The notes under the pieces were generated by a model. That model saw nothing but the letters and a program-made list of their open reading frames with translations, had not been told where the DNA came from and did no database searches. 64,000 nucleotides of DNA from Bacteroidales bacterium (GTDB lineage Bacteria; Bacteroidota; Bacteroidia; Bacteroidales; F082). This document shows positions 18,456-27,091 of this stretch, piece by piece; position 1 is the first letter of the stretch; each line of letters opens with the position of its first letter. The DNA is taken from the NCBI GenBank assembly GCA_023229135.1, contig JALNZT010000009.1:53161-117160 (forward strand), in the 5' to 3' direction. Position numbers and translations under genes: made by a program.

Positions 18456-20822
18456 ATGAATAAAAGCAAGAGGTCATTTTTAGTAAAACACCTTATAATC
18501 CTATTATTATCAATAGGTACAAGCTTTTCATTTTTGGATTTGAAGGCAGAAAGTCAAGCCGCAAATCCTTCTGAAATTGTCAATAAAATTGAAAAAATAC
18601 AGCAACAGCTTTCAAAAGAAAACGCTGCCTCGCTTGATTCCGCCGCACTTATCCAGAGTGTCAATTTAATCGCGGTCGAGCTTTTGCAATCCACTGATAA
18701 ACAGCAAACCTTGGCCTTTTTGCACGATTTTAAGTCTTTTCTAAACTCGAACACTTCCGAAAGTGATAGACTTAACTACAATTTATTCTGTCTTTTAGCT
18801 GCTAATTATCAAGAAAATCCCGATCAGATAAAATCTTATTTGCAGTTGGCTGTGAAGAGTGGTAATCCAAAGCATATAGAAATGGCTTACTTGTTGCTGG
18901 CCAATCATTATATCTATGTAAATCAAACAGCTAAAGCTGAACTATTCCTTAGCGCCGCCAGCCAAGATCTGGCGCAATTTACCGATGAAGTTTCCTGGAA
19001 TAGAAATTTATTAGAATTAGCTTTAAAGCTTTCAACTGGATTGAAAACTGATAGTATTGAATATCAACTTATTAAGACTATTGACAATCAAAATTTCGAT
19101 TTGTTTCAGTCTTGGATTGTTGAGCGTTTTATTCTACAGCATACTTTTTCGCCAGCACTGCTTGATGCGCTGAATCAAGCGATTGAAAAATCTGGAAACA
19201 AAAAGCTGAAAGCCCTCATCTATCAGAAAAAAGCCGATGAAATTTTTGAAGAGGATCCGGAAACTGCCTCAGTACTTTACCAGAGCTCCATACAATTGTT
19301 TGATGAATTCGAGGCTGAGAGGCAATTGTTTCAAAATCAGCTTTTAGAGAATTGGCATCAAATCAAAAGTGCTTCCGATAAAAACGAATCAACACCTATT
19401 TATTGGGAGTTGTTCCTCGTTGGTGTTTTGCTTAGTTGTATAATCTACTTAATCAATAAGTTAATCCGTCACAAGAAATCATCCAGACAACAGTTAAGAC
19501 AGCAAGAAATCGCCATTGATCAGCTTAGCCAACGTGTTTCAAAAGCTGAAAATGAATTTATCGAACGCGTGAAAGACCGTGAAATCAGCTTAAAAAATGA
19601 GTTGGTTGAAATCGCGAAATTAGATATTGAGCTAAAGGCGGCACTTAAGAGAATGGAAGAAGCCAATTACCTGAAAAATGCGTTTATGGCCAATATGAGC
19701 CATGAAATCAGAACGCCTTTAAACGGGATTCTTGGTTTCGCCAGCCTGCTTGGTTATGAGCTTGCAGTAATCGACAAGCCCGAGCTGCATGAATATGCGA
19801 GCAGTATTCAAAAAAGTGGTGACAAACTACTTCATCTGCTTAATAATATCATAGATATCAGTAGGTTACAAGCCAACGATATGGAGACAAAGAAACAAAA
19901 TTGTCACCTTTCCTCTCTGGTTGAAGCTGCTTTAGCTCCTTTACAAACGACTACCCAACAGAAAGGCATTCAGCTTATCAGTCTCATTCCTGACGAGGTA
20001 GTCACGCTCACTGACCATGAAATATTGTCGCGCGTAGTTGCTGAAATACTAGACAACAGTGTGAAATATACCGAAAAAGGTTATGTAAAAATTACTGCTG
20101 CTCTTCATTTAGATCAGAAACAAATTGAGCTGGTAATTTCAGATACAGGCACTGGTATAGACAAAGCTTATCAGGCGCAAATATTTGAGCCGTTCAGGCA
20201 GGATAATCAAAGCTATTCTAAACAATATCAGGGAGCAGGTTTGGGGCTTCCATTAGCCAAACGCCTAATTGATTTGCTGGGTGGCAGGCTGGAAATTTTA
20301 TCAGAAAAAACCAAAGGGACGAGCATCACTATATACTTACCACAAGCTGAAAGCAACCAGAAGAAAAACACCATTTACACCACAATTCCTGCAAAGCCTA
20401 AAGGTTTTATCACTAAAAAATTACGTATTTTATTGGTGGAAGATGACAAGTCTAATTTAATTGTTTTAACACAGCTTCTTAAAAAATACGGGCAGGTTGA
20501 ACAAGCTGCTGATGGTGCAATAGCCTTGAAAGCTGTTGTGCAAAGCATACAAGAAAATAACTTGTTCGATCTTTTCTTTATAGACATTAACCTGCCTGCG
20601 CCATGGGACGGCGTGAAGCTGATGCATTTCATTAAAGCAAACCACAGCATTTATGCCCAGACACCATTCGTCGCCCAAACAGCATACGGAATGGCAGGTG
20701 ACAAAGATCGGTTTATGCGTGAAGGATTTAATGGATATATTGCAAAACCGATGAAACCTGATGAGTTAGCGCTACTAATTGAATCTTTTCAAGGCATAGC
20801 TATTGAAAACAAAGAAATATAA
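18456..20822 (+). CDS. Hybrid sensor histidine kinase with C-terminal receiver
   Basis: The protein has 788 residues. A signal peptide is followed by a helical, probably TPR-like periplasmic sensor (about 30-310), one membrane helix (about 323-342), a coiled coil, and HisKA with the phospho-accepting His416 in MSHEIRTPLNG. HATPase_c has ILDNSVKYTEKG, DTGTGID and GAGLGLPLAKRL. The receiver domain has phospho-acceptor Asp710 in FIDINLP and the conserved Lys in IAKPM. It has no output domain, so it must pass phosphate on, possibly to the lone receiver at 20981. It follows the polysaccharide operon by 34 bases and might control it. Confidence 0.88.
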   Translation: MNKSKRSFLVKHLIILLLSIGTSFSFLDLKAESQAANPSEIVNKIEKIQQQLSKENAASLDSAALIQSVNLIAVELLQSTDKQQTLAFLHDFKSFLNSNTSESDRLNYNLFCLLAANYQENPDQIKSYLQLAVKSGNPKHIEMAYLLLANHYIYVNQTAKAELFLSAASQDLAQFTDEVSWNRNLLELALKLSTGLKTDSIEYQLIKTIDNQNFDLFQSWIVERFILQHTFSPALLDALNQAIEKSGNKKLKALIYQKKADEIFEEDPETASVLYQSSIQLFDEFEAERQLFQNQLLENWHQIKSASDKNESTPIYWELFLVGVLLSCIIYLINKLIRHKKSSRQQLRQQEIAIDQLSQRVSKAENEFIERVKDREISLKNELVEIAKLDIELKAALKRMEEANYLKNAFMANMSHEIRTPLNGILGFASLLGYELAVIDKPELHEYASSIQKSGDKLLHLLNNIIDISRLQANDMETKKQNCHLSSLVEAALAPLQTTTQQKGIQLISLIPDEVVTLTDHEILSRVVAEILDNSVKYTEKGYVKITAALHLDQKQIELVISDTGTGIDKAYQAQIFEPFRQDNQSYSKQYQGAGLGLPLAKRLIDLLGGRLEILSEKTKGTSITIYLPQAESNQKKNTIYTTIPAKPKGFITKKLRILLVEDDKSNLIVLTQLLKKYGQVEQAADGAIALKAVVQSIQENNLFDLFFIDINLPAPWDGVKLMHFIKANHSIYAQTPFVAQTAYGMAGDKDRFMREGFNGYIAKPMKPDELALLIESFQGIAIENKEI

Positions 20823-20898
20823 AACTTTTAAACAATAAATGTTAGCAAAGACAAGTACAAAAATACAAGTAAGGCATACTAACTGCAAAAAAATTTAG

Positions 20899-20906
20899 TA
20901 CTTTTG
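20899..20906 (+). promoter_or_regulatory. Bacteroidota -7 element (TACTTTTG)
   Basis: TACTTTTG matches TAnnTTTG exactly and lies 75 bases before the receiver gene in a gap of 158 bases. No clear TTG box was found at the expected upstream spacing, so strength is uncertain. It would let the receiver be expressed separately from the hybrid kinase. Confidence 0.45.
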
Positions 20907-20980
20907 TTTAGCCGAAAGGCATAAGAAAAATAAATCCAAACAATGCGTAACAAAGAAAGCTGACAAAAAGGGTTCTAAGC

Positions 20981-21379
20981 GTGGAAAAATCAGAAGACAA
21001 GCATACATTAAATATCCTCCTGGTAGAGGATAACGAGTTAAACCAAAAGTTTGCAATCGCGGTAATACGTCGCCTAGGTTATTCCTACGAGCTTGCTGAA
21101 AATGGTTTAGTTGGTCTGAACAAGTTTAAGGAAGGTAATTTTGATCTTATACTGATGGACATCCAAATGCCCGAAATGACTGGCATCGAATGCACAATAG
21201 CTATTCGTGAGTACGAGAAAAGTAAACAGATTCAAAATCCCATTCCAATTATTGCTGTCACTGCTTTTGCAATGGATCAGGATAAACGTAACTGCATGGA
21301 AGCAGGTATGAACGATTTTCTGACCAAGCCCTATAAACCGTACGACTTAGAATTAAAGATTAAAAACTTTTTTCCATAA
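20981..21379 (+). CDS. Single-domain response regulator (receiver only)
   Basis: The protein has 132 residues and starts with GTG. It is a complete CheY-like receiver: ILLVEDNELNQKF with the acidic pair, Asp60 in ILMDIQMPEMTG, the Thr of VTAFAMD and the Lys of LTKPY. There is no output domain. ELNQKFA is typical of receivers that pair with hybrid kinases in phosphorelays, and the hybrid kinase lies immediately upstream. The GTG start places the domain 10 residues from the N-terminus; no in-frame ATG lies nearby. Confidence 0.82.
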   Translation: MEKSEDKHTLNILLVEDNELNQKFAIAVIRRLGYSYELAENGLVGLNKFKEGNFDLILMDIQMPEMTGIECTIAIREYEKSKQIQNPIPIIAVTAFAMDQDKRNCMEAGMNDFLTKPYKPYDLELKIKNFFP

Positions 21380-21380
21380 A

Positions 21381-21406
21381 AAAACCGCATTAAAGCGGTT
21401 TTTTAT
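21381..21406. terminator. Bidirectional rho-independent terminator
   Basis: AAAACCGC (21381-21388) pairs with GCGGTTTT (21395-21402) around a 6-base loop, with A-runs before and T-runs after. It sits between convergent genes (receiver on +, FKBP on -) and can serve both. Confidence 0.85.
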
Positions 21407-21427
21407 GTTTTATCAAGCTGGATCTGA

Positions 21428-22765
21428 TTATTCAACCACCTCAATCAGTTCAACCTCAAATACTAATGGTGAATAGGCAGGAATATCCTGACCGCGATCT
21501 GTAGCGCCATAAGCCAATGAGGAAGGAACCAGCAAAGTGGCTTTTCCACCGGCTTTCATCAAGGCAATTCCTTCGTCCCAGCCCTGAATTACCTGTCTTT
21601 GACCCAATGTAAAACTAAACGGCTGACCGCCATCCAGTGACGACTGCAATTTTCTTCCTTCGATATTATATAAGGTGTAATGTACTTTTACCTCTTTACC
21701 GGCGGCTGCCTGCGTACCTGTACCAGCTTCTTTTTCAATAAAATAGAGTCCGGAAGCTGTGGGTGAAACAGTCACATTTTCACGTTTAATATAGGATTGG
21801 ATTTTAGAAGCCTCTTCTTCTTTAGCTTTTTCGGCTTTGGCTTCTTCTACTTTGCGCTGTGCTGCTTTCTCACGTTCGATAGCTTCTTTTGAAAGGATTT
21901 CTAACAATTCAGCTTCGTAAACCAGTGTGGTATAAGGTGGAACCATTTGACCGCGTCCAACACTATCAAAAGCCAAATTGGAAGGTACGATCATCTTAAG
22001 CTTACCACCCTTTTGCAAATAACCAATTCCTTCGTCAAAACCATCTGTATCAAACCTCTCACCATAAGGAATATCCATAGGTTCACGGTTAAAAGTAGAG
22101 AACAACTCCATACCATCTAGAGTAGCTACGCTAAAATGTAGCCGCAAAACATCACCTGTTGTGGGCATGCGACCTCTCCCCTGTTTCTCTTGAATGATGT
22201 ATAAACCAGATGCTTTTTTTTCCACCTTATCGCCCAAAGACAGAACATAATCGGTCAATAAAAGCTGCTCTTCTTTCTTCATTTGAGCCAGAAATTCACG
22301 CTCTTCGGCAAGTGCCTCTGCCTCTGTTTGAATAGATAAAAATCTGATATCAAAATACATAGGACTTCCGGGAACAATAAATTCTGGCAGCTCGGGAATG
22401 CCAGCCGTGACGAGATAAAAAGAATCGACCGGAACAACCACCGTAGCTGAATCGCCAACATGCATTTGCAAAAGAGCCGCGTACAAATCACCTTCAAAGG
22501 TGGCTTCAATCATCGGGAAACGCAGTGGCTCCTGTAGCATGCTACTTTCAAATAAGGTGGTATCATCCAAATAATATTTCATCTGAAGGGTAACAATATC
22601 ATTCAGAATAGCTGTTTCTGTAGCGTCACCCCTTTCGTGATATTTAATATAAACACCATTTTCGGCAGCCTCAAAACCAGGATATGGAGAACGCGAACAG
22701 GAAATTATAAGCATTAACAACATACTAAACGACATAAAAACGCCCAAAAGAAATTTCTTTTTCAT
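21428..22765 (-). CDS. Lipoprotein with three FKBP-like prolyl-isomerase domains
   Basis: The 445-residue product starts with a lipoprotein signal (MKKKFLLGVFMSFSMLLMLI then ISC), so it is predicted to be membrane-anchored. Three FKBP units follow: a degenerate one (about 35-150), a second (about 185-295) and a canonical third (about 345-445) with VKVHYTLYN, VIQGWDEGIALMKAGGKATL, LAYG and SPLVFEVELIEV. A Lys/Glu/Ala-rich linker (about 295-320) joins domains two and three. FKBPs catalyse cis-trans isomerisation of prolyl bonds. Only the last unit looks fully active; the others may bind substrate. It is the last gene of a run of three FKBP lipoprotein genes and is probably a folding factor for exported proteins. 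Confidence 0.85.
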   Translation of the reverse strand: MKKKFLLGVFMSFSMLLMLIISCSRSPYPGFEAAENGVYIKYHERGDATETAILNDIVTLQMKYYLDDTTLFESSMLQEPLRFPMIEATFEGDLYAALLQMHVGDSATVVVPVDSFYLVTAGIPELPEFIVPGSPMYFDIRFLSIQTEAEALAEEREFLAQMKKEEQLLLTDYVLSLGDKVEKKASGLYIIQEKQGRGRMPTTGDVLRLHFSVATLDGMELFSTFNREPMDIPYGERFDTDGFDEGIGYLQKGGKLKMIVPSNLAFDSVGRGQMVPPYTTLVYEAELLEILSKEAIEREKAAQRKVEEAKAEKAKEEEASKIQSYIKRENVTVSPTASGLYFIEKEAGTGTQAAAGKEVKVHYTLYNIEGRKLQSSLDGGQPFSFTLGQRQVIQGWDEGIALMKAGGKATLLVPSSLAYGATDRGQDIPAYSPLVFEVELIEVVE

Positions 22766-22809
22766 AAATTTAATTAGTTTAAAATCAATGTATTGTGATT
22801 ATTAAAATT

Positions 22810-23682
22810 TTATTTACCGATATCAATCAGTTCGACTTCAAAAACGAGCGGACTATAAGCCGGAATATTGCCAACTGCACGCTGACCGTATGCCAGTTCG
22901 AACGGAATAACCAACAAGGCTTTCCCTCCTTTTCGCATCATGGCGATGCCTTCGTCCCAACCTCTGATTACTTTGCCCTCGCCCAGAACAAATTCAATGG
23001 GCTGTCCGCGCTCAATAGAAGAATCGAAAACGGTGCCGTCTGTTAGCGTACCAGTATAGTGCACCTTAACAGTTTGCCCGGCTTCAGCCAGTTTTCCTTT
23101 TCCGCGTTCCTTCTCAACAAAAATCAATCCCGATGCCGTTGGTTCAATGGTAATTTGCTGTTCTTCAAGAAATTTATGCATCTTTTCAGCAGATGCCTGT
23201 TCCTCCATCATGGCTTTCTGGCGTTGCTCTGCTTCATATTCTACATCCGTCATAAAGTTTTTCAAACGGACGTCAAAACGCATTTTATCACCTTCTTTTA
23301 CAAAAGGAGGCAAACTCTTAACTTTGAAAATTTCTAGAAACACCTGTTCGGCAGGCATCAAAAAGCTTGCTGAATCACCTTTATGCATATATGCAATACC
23401 TTCGTAGAAATCGCCGCCAAACACCGGTTGCGTGAGCGGAAAGCGCATTTCGCGATTCATATCTTTACTGTCGAAAATAACGGAATCATTGACGGTATAT
23501 AACATGGTAATTTCTACGATATCGGTTAACTGTGGCTTGGCATTTTCAGGAAAGCTTTCGTGAAACTTATAGGTGAGGCCGGTTTCTTTGGTTTCATATT
23601 TAGCCTGACCATCTGACTGACAGCTACTTGCAGCGAGTAAAAACATAAAGCTTAAAGAAGCTGTTAAAACATTAATTTTCAT
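22810..23682 (-). CDS. FKBP-type prolyl isomerase lipoprotein
   Basis: The start at 23682 (MKINVLTASLSFMFLLAASSC) gives a clean lipobox; an in-frame ATG further upstream at 23748 would put 22 polar residues before the signal. The 290-residue product has a degenerate N-terminal FKBP-like domain and a canonical C-terminal one (about 185-290) with VKVHYTGTLTDGTVFDSS, VIRGWDEGIAMMRKGGKALL, ELAYGQ and SPLVFEVELIDI. The active-site aromatics (Tyr of VHYTG, Trp of GWDEG) are present, so it should be catalytically active. It sits between the gldI-like gene and the three-domain FKBP gene. Confidence 0.87.
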   Translation of the reverse strand: MKINVLTASLSFMFLLAASSCQSDGQAKYETKETGLTYKFHESFPENAKPQLTDIVEITMLYTVNDSVIFDSKDMNREMRFPLTQPVFGGDFYEGIAYMHKGDSASFLMPAEQVFLEIFKVKSLPPFVKEGDKMRFDVRLKNFMTDVEYEAEQRQKAMMEEQASAEKMHKFLEEQQITIEPTASGLIFVEKERGKGKLAEAGQTVKVHYTGTLTDGTVFDSSIERGQPIEFVLGEGKVIRGWDEGIAMMRKGGKALLVIPFELAYGQRAVGNIPAYSPLVFEVELIDIGK

Positions 23683-23778
23683 AGGTTTACAAATTTTCAT
23701 TTTTATTTTGTGCGGAACTTTTTGGTTTAGTATAACTTGATATTTCAAAATACGTAGTGATTATAAAAATAAATCAAC

Positions 23779-24327
23779 TTATTGATTATCAATTATTTCA
23801 ATCTCATAAATTACAGTGCTTCGGGGAGGAATCATATCCTGATCGCCCAGCAGTCCAAAAGCAAGGTGCGAAGGTAATATAATTATGGCTGCGTCACCAC
23901 GTTTTAAGTGCAAAACAGCTTCTTCTAAACCGGCTTCAACCCCACCTCTGCCTACAACAAATTGTTTTGGGCCGGCAGTCTCTGAGCTGTAAATTATATC
24001 CCCTGATAATAACTTTGTAACATACTTAAAACGAACTACATCTCCTTTTCGAATGGAATCGCCATTGCCATGTGAGAAAACAATAAATTGCAGGCCGGTA
24101 CCTGTTTTAATCATCTGTAAACCATGACGTTTTGCATAAGCATCGATGGCTTCAGCCTCTTCCAGCACTAGCTTTCGATTTACCTTTTCTAAGGATTCCC
24201 GCATGACTTGTGGGTTGATTACCGGCTGATTTTCTTGTTTTTTTGGCTCACCACTACAAGCTAACAAGCCAATTACTATCAATAATAAACCTAGGTTTAA
24301 GCAATATAAATAGGTGTATTTAAACAT
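23779..24327 (-). CDS. gldI: GldI-like FKBP lipoprotein
   Basis: The protein has 182 residues with a lipoprotein signal ending VIGLLAC. One FKBP domain (about 90-182) contains GDVVRFKYVTKLLSGDIIYS, VEAGLEEAVLHLKRGD and STVIYEIEIID. The usual GWDEG is replaced by AGLEEA, so the Trp is missing, as I recall for GldI proteins. In Flavobacteriia, GldI is a lipoprotein needed for gliding and T9SS function, and its gene commonly sits next to a DHH phosphoesterase, as here (1-base gap). T9SS tails elsewhere in this window fit that role. The symbol rests on family resemblance and context. Confidence 0.65.
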   Translation of the reverse strand: MFKYTYLYCLNLGLLLIVIGLLACSGEPKKQENQPVINPQVMRESLEKVNRKLVLEEAEAIDAYAKRHGLQMIKTGTGLQFIVFSHGNGDSIRKGDVVRFKYVTKLLSGDIIYSSETAGPKQFVVGRGGVEAGLEEAVLHLKRGDAAIIILPSHLAFGLLGDQDMIPPRSTVIYEIEIIDNQ

Positions 24328-24328
24328 C

Positions 24329-25354
24329 TTAAATACTATTTTGCAATGCTTCTTTGTAATCTGGTAATACTGAAATTAACTGATTCACAGCAGTTTTCAT
24401 ATCCGTTTTCACACTTCCACCCGAAGCATTTTTATGCCCACCACCATTAAAGTGATTTTTTGCTAATTCATGAACCGAGAAACTTCCTTTAGAGCGAAAT
24501 GAAAAGCGTATCGTGTCTTTTTTCTCAGTTACTAAAACAGCCATATTTATTTTTTGCATAGAAAGCGGATAATTCACAACACCCTCTGTATCACCTATCT
24601 GGAAGTTATATTTTTGTAAATCATCCTTTGAAAGTTGAATAACTGCCGTGGCATACTCTTCAAAAACCAGCATGCAGTTACTTATCGCATGGCCCAATAA
24701 GCGCAAACGGCTTTCCGAAAAGGTGTCGTAAACCTGCTGATGCACCCGAACTGCATCAAGCCCAAACCGGATTAGCTTTGCAGTAATCTCGAAGGTTTCG
24801 GGCCTGTTTATTGAGTGACTGAAAGAACCTGTGTCTGTCATTATTCCTGTAAATAAGGCTTGTGCAATAGCATTATCCACATATTTTTCGAAATTATAAA
24901 ACGCAATAAGCTCATAAATCAGCTCTGCAGTACTTGACACAGATGTATCCGAGTAGCAATACACAAAGGATGCTGTTTCTGGCTCACGGTGATGGTCAAT
25001 TAGCAGACGTGGAATCTCAAGTTTTTTAAGGTCGTCCTGCAAGGATCCAGAACGAATTAATGCGTTGAAATCCAGACAAAATAATAAATTAGCATCTTCC
25101 AAAAATGTGCGGCTCGTCTTCGCATCCTGCTCAAATATTAAGATTTCATCTGCACCTGGCAGCCAAGCTAAAAAATCAGGAAAATGATTTGGAGCAATAA
25201 TTTTTACCTGGTGGTTTAACTTCTTTAAAAAATGATAAAGTGCTATGGCAGAGCCAATTGCATCACCGTCAGGATTAGTATGTACTGTAATAACAATATT
25301 CTGTGGAGTCTCAAGTAATTTCTCTATACCCTTTAGTACCAGAATTTTATCCAT
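24329..25354 (-). CDS. nrnA: DHH-DHHA1 phosphoesterase (NrnA-like oligoribonuclease/pAp phosphatase)
   Basis: The 341-residue product has the DHH motifs VHTNPDGDAIGSA, LDFNAL and LIDHHREP, and the DHHA1 motif FNGGGHKNASGG. This is the NrnA family, which degrades short RNA oligonucleotides and dephosphorylates 3'-phosphoadenosine 5'-phosphate. I prefer the ATG at 25354 over the one at 25369, because the -7 box at 25378-25385 predicts a transcript start near 25371, leaving a short leader only for the inner start. It is the first gene of a four-gene operon with the three FKBP lipoproteins. Confidence 0.85.
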   Translation of the reverse strand: MDKILVLKGIEKLLETPQNIVITVHTNPDGDAIGSAIALYHFLKKLNHQVKIIAPNHFPDFLAWLPGADEILIFEQDAKTSRTFLEDANLLFCLDFNALIRSGSLQDDLKKLEIPRLLIDHHREPETASFVYCYSDTSVSSTAELIYELIAFYNFEKYVDNAIAQALFTGIMTDTGSFSHSINRPETFEITAKLIRFGLDAVRVHQQVYDTFSESRLRLLGHAISNCMLVFEEYATAVIQLSKDDLQKYNFQIGDTEGVVNYPLSMQKINMAVLVTEKKDTIRFSFRSKGSFSVHELAKNHFNGGGHKNASGGSVKTDMKTAVNQLISVLPDYKEALQNSI

Positions 25355-25377
25355 AAAATGTTCTTTCATTTAAGCTA

Positions 25378-25385
25378 CAAAACTA
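25378..25385 (-). promoter_or_regulatory. Bacteroidota -7 element for the nrnA-gldI-FKBP operon
   Basis: On the minus strand this reads TAGTTTTG, an exact TAnnTTTG match, about 24 bases before the preferred start at 25354. No sure -33 box was found. Confidence 0.5.
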
Positions 25386-25579
25386 ATCATAAATCAGATT
25401 CCAACAATTAATGCCGGTGATTCAGTACGCAAGGTTATGGGCTCGATTGGCAATTTCATTTTCTCCAACAGATCTTGATTAGTTTCGCAGCTTGTTTTCT
25501 ACGTTTACCTGCTGGAAACCTTTCTTATTTTTTCTCTAGATTACACCTAATTAAGACTATTAAAATATAATAAAAGCTG

Positions 25580-25587
25580 TACTTTTG
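25580..25587 (+). promoter_or_regulatory. Bacteroidota -7 element for ndk
   Basis: TACTTTTG matches TAnnTTTG exactly and ends 27 bases before the ndk ATG. It lies in the 260-base divergent gap between nrnA and ndk. Confidence 0.6.
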
Positions 25588-25614
25588 CGGCTAAATATCA
25601 AAATATCTATAAAT

Positions 25615-26034
25615 ATGAGCGGAAGTATCACATTTACAATGGTTAAGCCGGCTGCTGTTGCAGATGGGCATGCTGCGGCCATTTTAGCTAAAATTGCAGA
25701 AGGCGGATTCAAAATCAAAGCCTTAAAAATGACACGTTTAAGCAAAGAACAAGCTGAACAGTTTTATGCTATTCACAGCGAACGGCCATTCTTTGGAAGC
25801 TTGGTAAAATCAATGAGTTCAGGGCCAATTATAGCAGCAATGCTTGAAAAAGACAATGCCGTTGAGGCATTTCGTGCCTATATAGGTGCCACAAACCCGG
25901 CAGAAGCAGCTGCTGGAACAATTCGTAAAACCTATGGTAAATCAATAGAAGACAACGCAGTACATGGTTCTGATAGCGACGACAATGCACAATTAGAAGC
26001 GGGTTATTTCTTTAGTCAGTTCGAGCGTTTCTAA
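25615..26034 (+). CDS. ndk: Nucleoside-diphosphate kinase
   Basis: The protein has 139 residues, the usual length for Ndk. TFTMVKPAAV is the conserved start, and NAVHGSDS contains the phospho-accepting His117, flanked by the SDS loop. RPFFGSLVKSMSSGP and AGATNP-like AYIGATNPAEA are also conserved. It transfers gamma-phosphate from ATP to other nucleoside diphosphates in the cytoplasm. The ATG at 25615 is chosen because it starts at the family's normal N-terminus and follows the promoter; a TTG at 25585 would overlap the -7 box. It converges with the XRE gene, the two stop codons abutting. Confidence 0.95.
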   Translation: MSGSITFTMVKPAAVADGHAAAILAKIAEGGFKIKALKMTRLSKEQAEQFYAIHSERPFFGSLVKSMSSGPIIAAMLEKDNAVEAFRAYIGATNPAEAAAGTIRKTYGKSIEDNAVHGSDSDDNAQLEAGYFFSQFERF

Positions 26035-26508
26035 TCAAACGGAAACATCAGGCTTTTTAGGGTGTAATACTTCAAAAGACTGGTCTTCATAAACTAAAAT
26101 AACTTTCTCAATACCAGCATTTAAGCTACTTAATAAAGCTCCTTCGTAAGTGGGGGCTTTTTTTGTGCTTTCTTCTTGCTTAGCGGTTATAGGAAGACCT
26201 TCTTCTTCACTATTTTCTACCGCAGAATCCCCTTTTTCCTCAATCTTCTCTTCAAATAAGGCCTGCTGAGGTCTTTGGGCTACTCTTTGAGCGCTCGAAA
26301 CTGTTATCGGACCTGTTCCAAGAACTAACCAGTCTAAGTTGTATTCCGGATAAGTCTCCTTCAATTTCATGATAAAATCCAGGCTAGGCTTGTTACGACC
26401 CGAAAGCAGGTGTGAAATTCCTGACCGCTGCACCTGAAGATCGTCGGCCAACTGTGTGGCCGTCAAATTTTTCGACCGCATAATATGCGCAATTCTATCT
26501 TTTAGCAT
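26035..26508 (-). CDS. XRE-family helix-turn-helix transcriptional regulator
   Basis: The protein has 157 residues. The N-terminal HTH (about 1-60) reads LTATQLADDLQVQRSGISHL, with LSGRNKPSLDFIMKLKETYP completing the Cro/C1-type fold and NLDWLVLGTGP ending it. The remaining ~90 residues are Glu/Lys-rich with low complexity, then a small conserved-looking end containing VILVYEDQSFEVLHPKKP, which may allow dimer formation. Phage-repressor-like HTH proteins bind 14-base palindromes. The gap directly upstream of this gene holds at least six such palindromes (see 26597-26999), so it is the prime candidate to bind them and control itself and the kinase at 27092. Confidence 0.85.
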   Translation of the reverse strand: MLKDRIAHIMRSKNLTATQLADDLQVQRSGISHLLSGRNKPSLDFIMKLKETYPEYNLDWLVLGTGPITVSSAQRVAQRPQQALFEEKIEEKGDSAVENSEEEGLPITAKQEESTKKAPTYEGALLSSLNAGIEKVILVYEDQSFEVLHPKKPDVSV

Positions 26509-26596
26509 GCCCTTTTGTCAGTGTTTAAATTAATCTTGTAAAACCAGTTTTTGCACCCTCAAGCTGTAAATATCAAAAAAAAACAACTCACTAGTA

Positions 26597-26999
26597 GTTA
26601 CAAAGATAACATAAATATTGTTACTTGTGTAATGCGCTAAATAGTTACGTCTGTAACATTGCGCTTTCGGAACTTGTGCTTGAAGCATATTTTAATAAAC
26701 CTACTCTATATAACTATATAACAAGCATTTACATGACTAACTATAATTTTATAAATATAAACTGAATTAGTGTGTAAAATTAAAGTAATCATTGATGTAA
26801 TATACTATAAATTACTGATATTATGTATATTCTATTGTATTGATTAATTTAATAAGATTTATCACATTAGTAACTTCATAAATTGCTTTCAGCACTTGAT
26901 TACAACTGTAACTAATTATGTTGTTAATTGATTTTAAACATGGTACAATTTAACTATCGCTTATAGGTTACCCATGTATCATGTGTTTACATAGGTAAC
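26597..26999. promoter_or_regulatory. Array of 14-bp GTTAC-N4-GTAAC palindromes (operator candidates)
   Basis: In the 583-base gene-free region 26509-27091, I see one perfect site at 26644-26657 and five with a single mismatch at 26597-26610, 26620-26633, 26899-26912, 26967-26980 and 26986-26999. Two weaker sites with two mismatches lie at 26728-26741 and 26861-26874. The 4-base spacer is constant and its sequence varies, as in operators read by a dimer. The first three sites are spaced 23 and 24 bases apart (about two helical turns), and the last two 19. The cluster near the XRE gene and the cluster near the kinase promoter could regulate both. The binding protein is inferred. Confidence 0.65.
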
Positions 27000-27066
27000 T
27001 ATTCGCATTTTAAGGCTTGCTAAGCATTTTATTTATTAAATTGCTCGGATATATCAAAAGCTTGCT

Positions 27067-27074
27067 TATTTTTG
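27067..27074 (+). promoter_or_regulatory. Bacteroidota -7 element for the TPR histidine kinase
   Basis: TATTTTTG matches TAnnTTTG and ends 17 bases before the ATG at 27092. This supports that start over the upstream in-frame ATG at 27017, which would lie before the promoter. Confidence 0.55.
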
Positions 27075-27091
27075 AGGTATACAAGCTTAAA

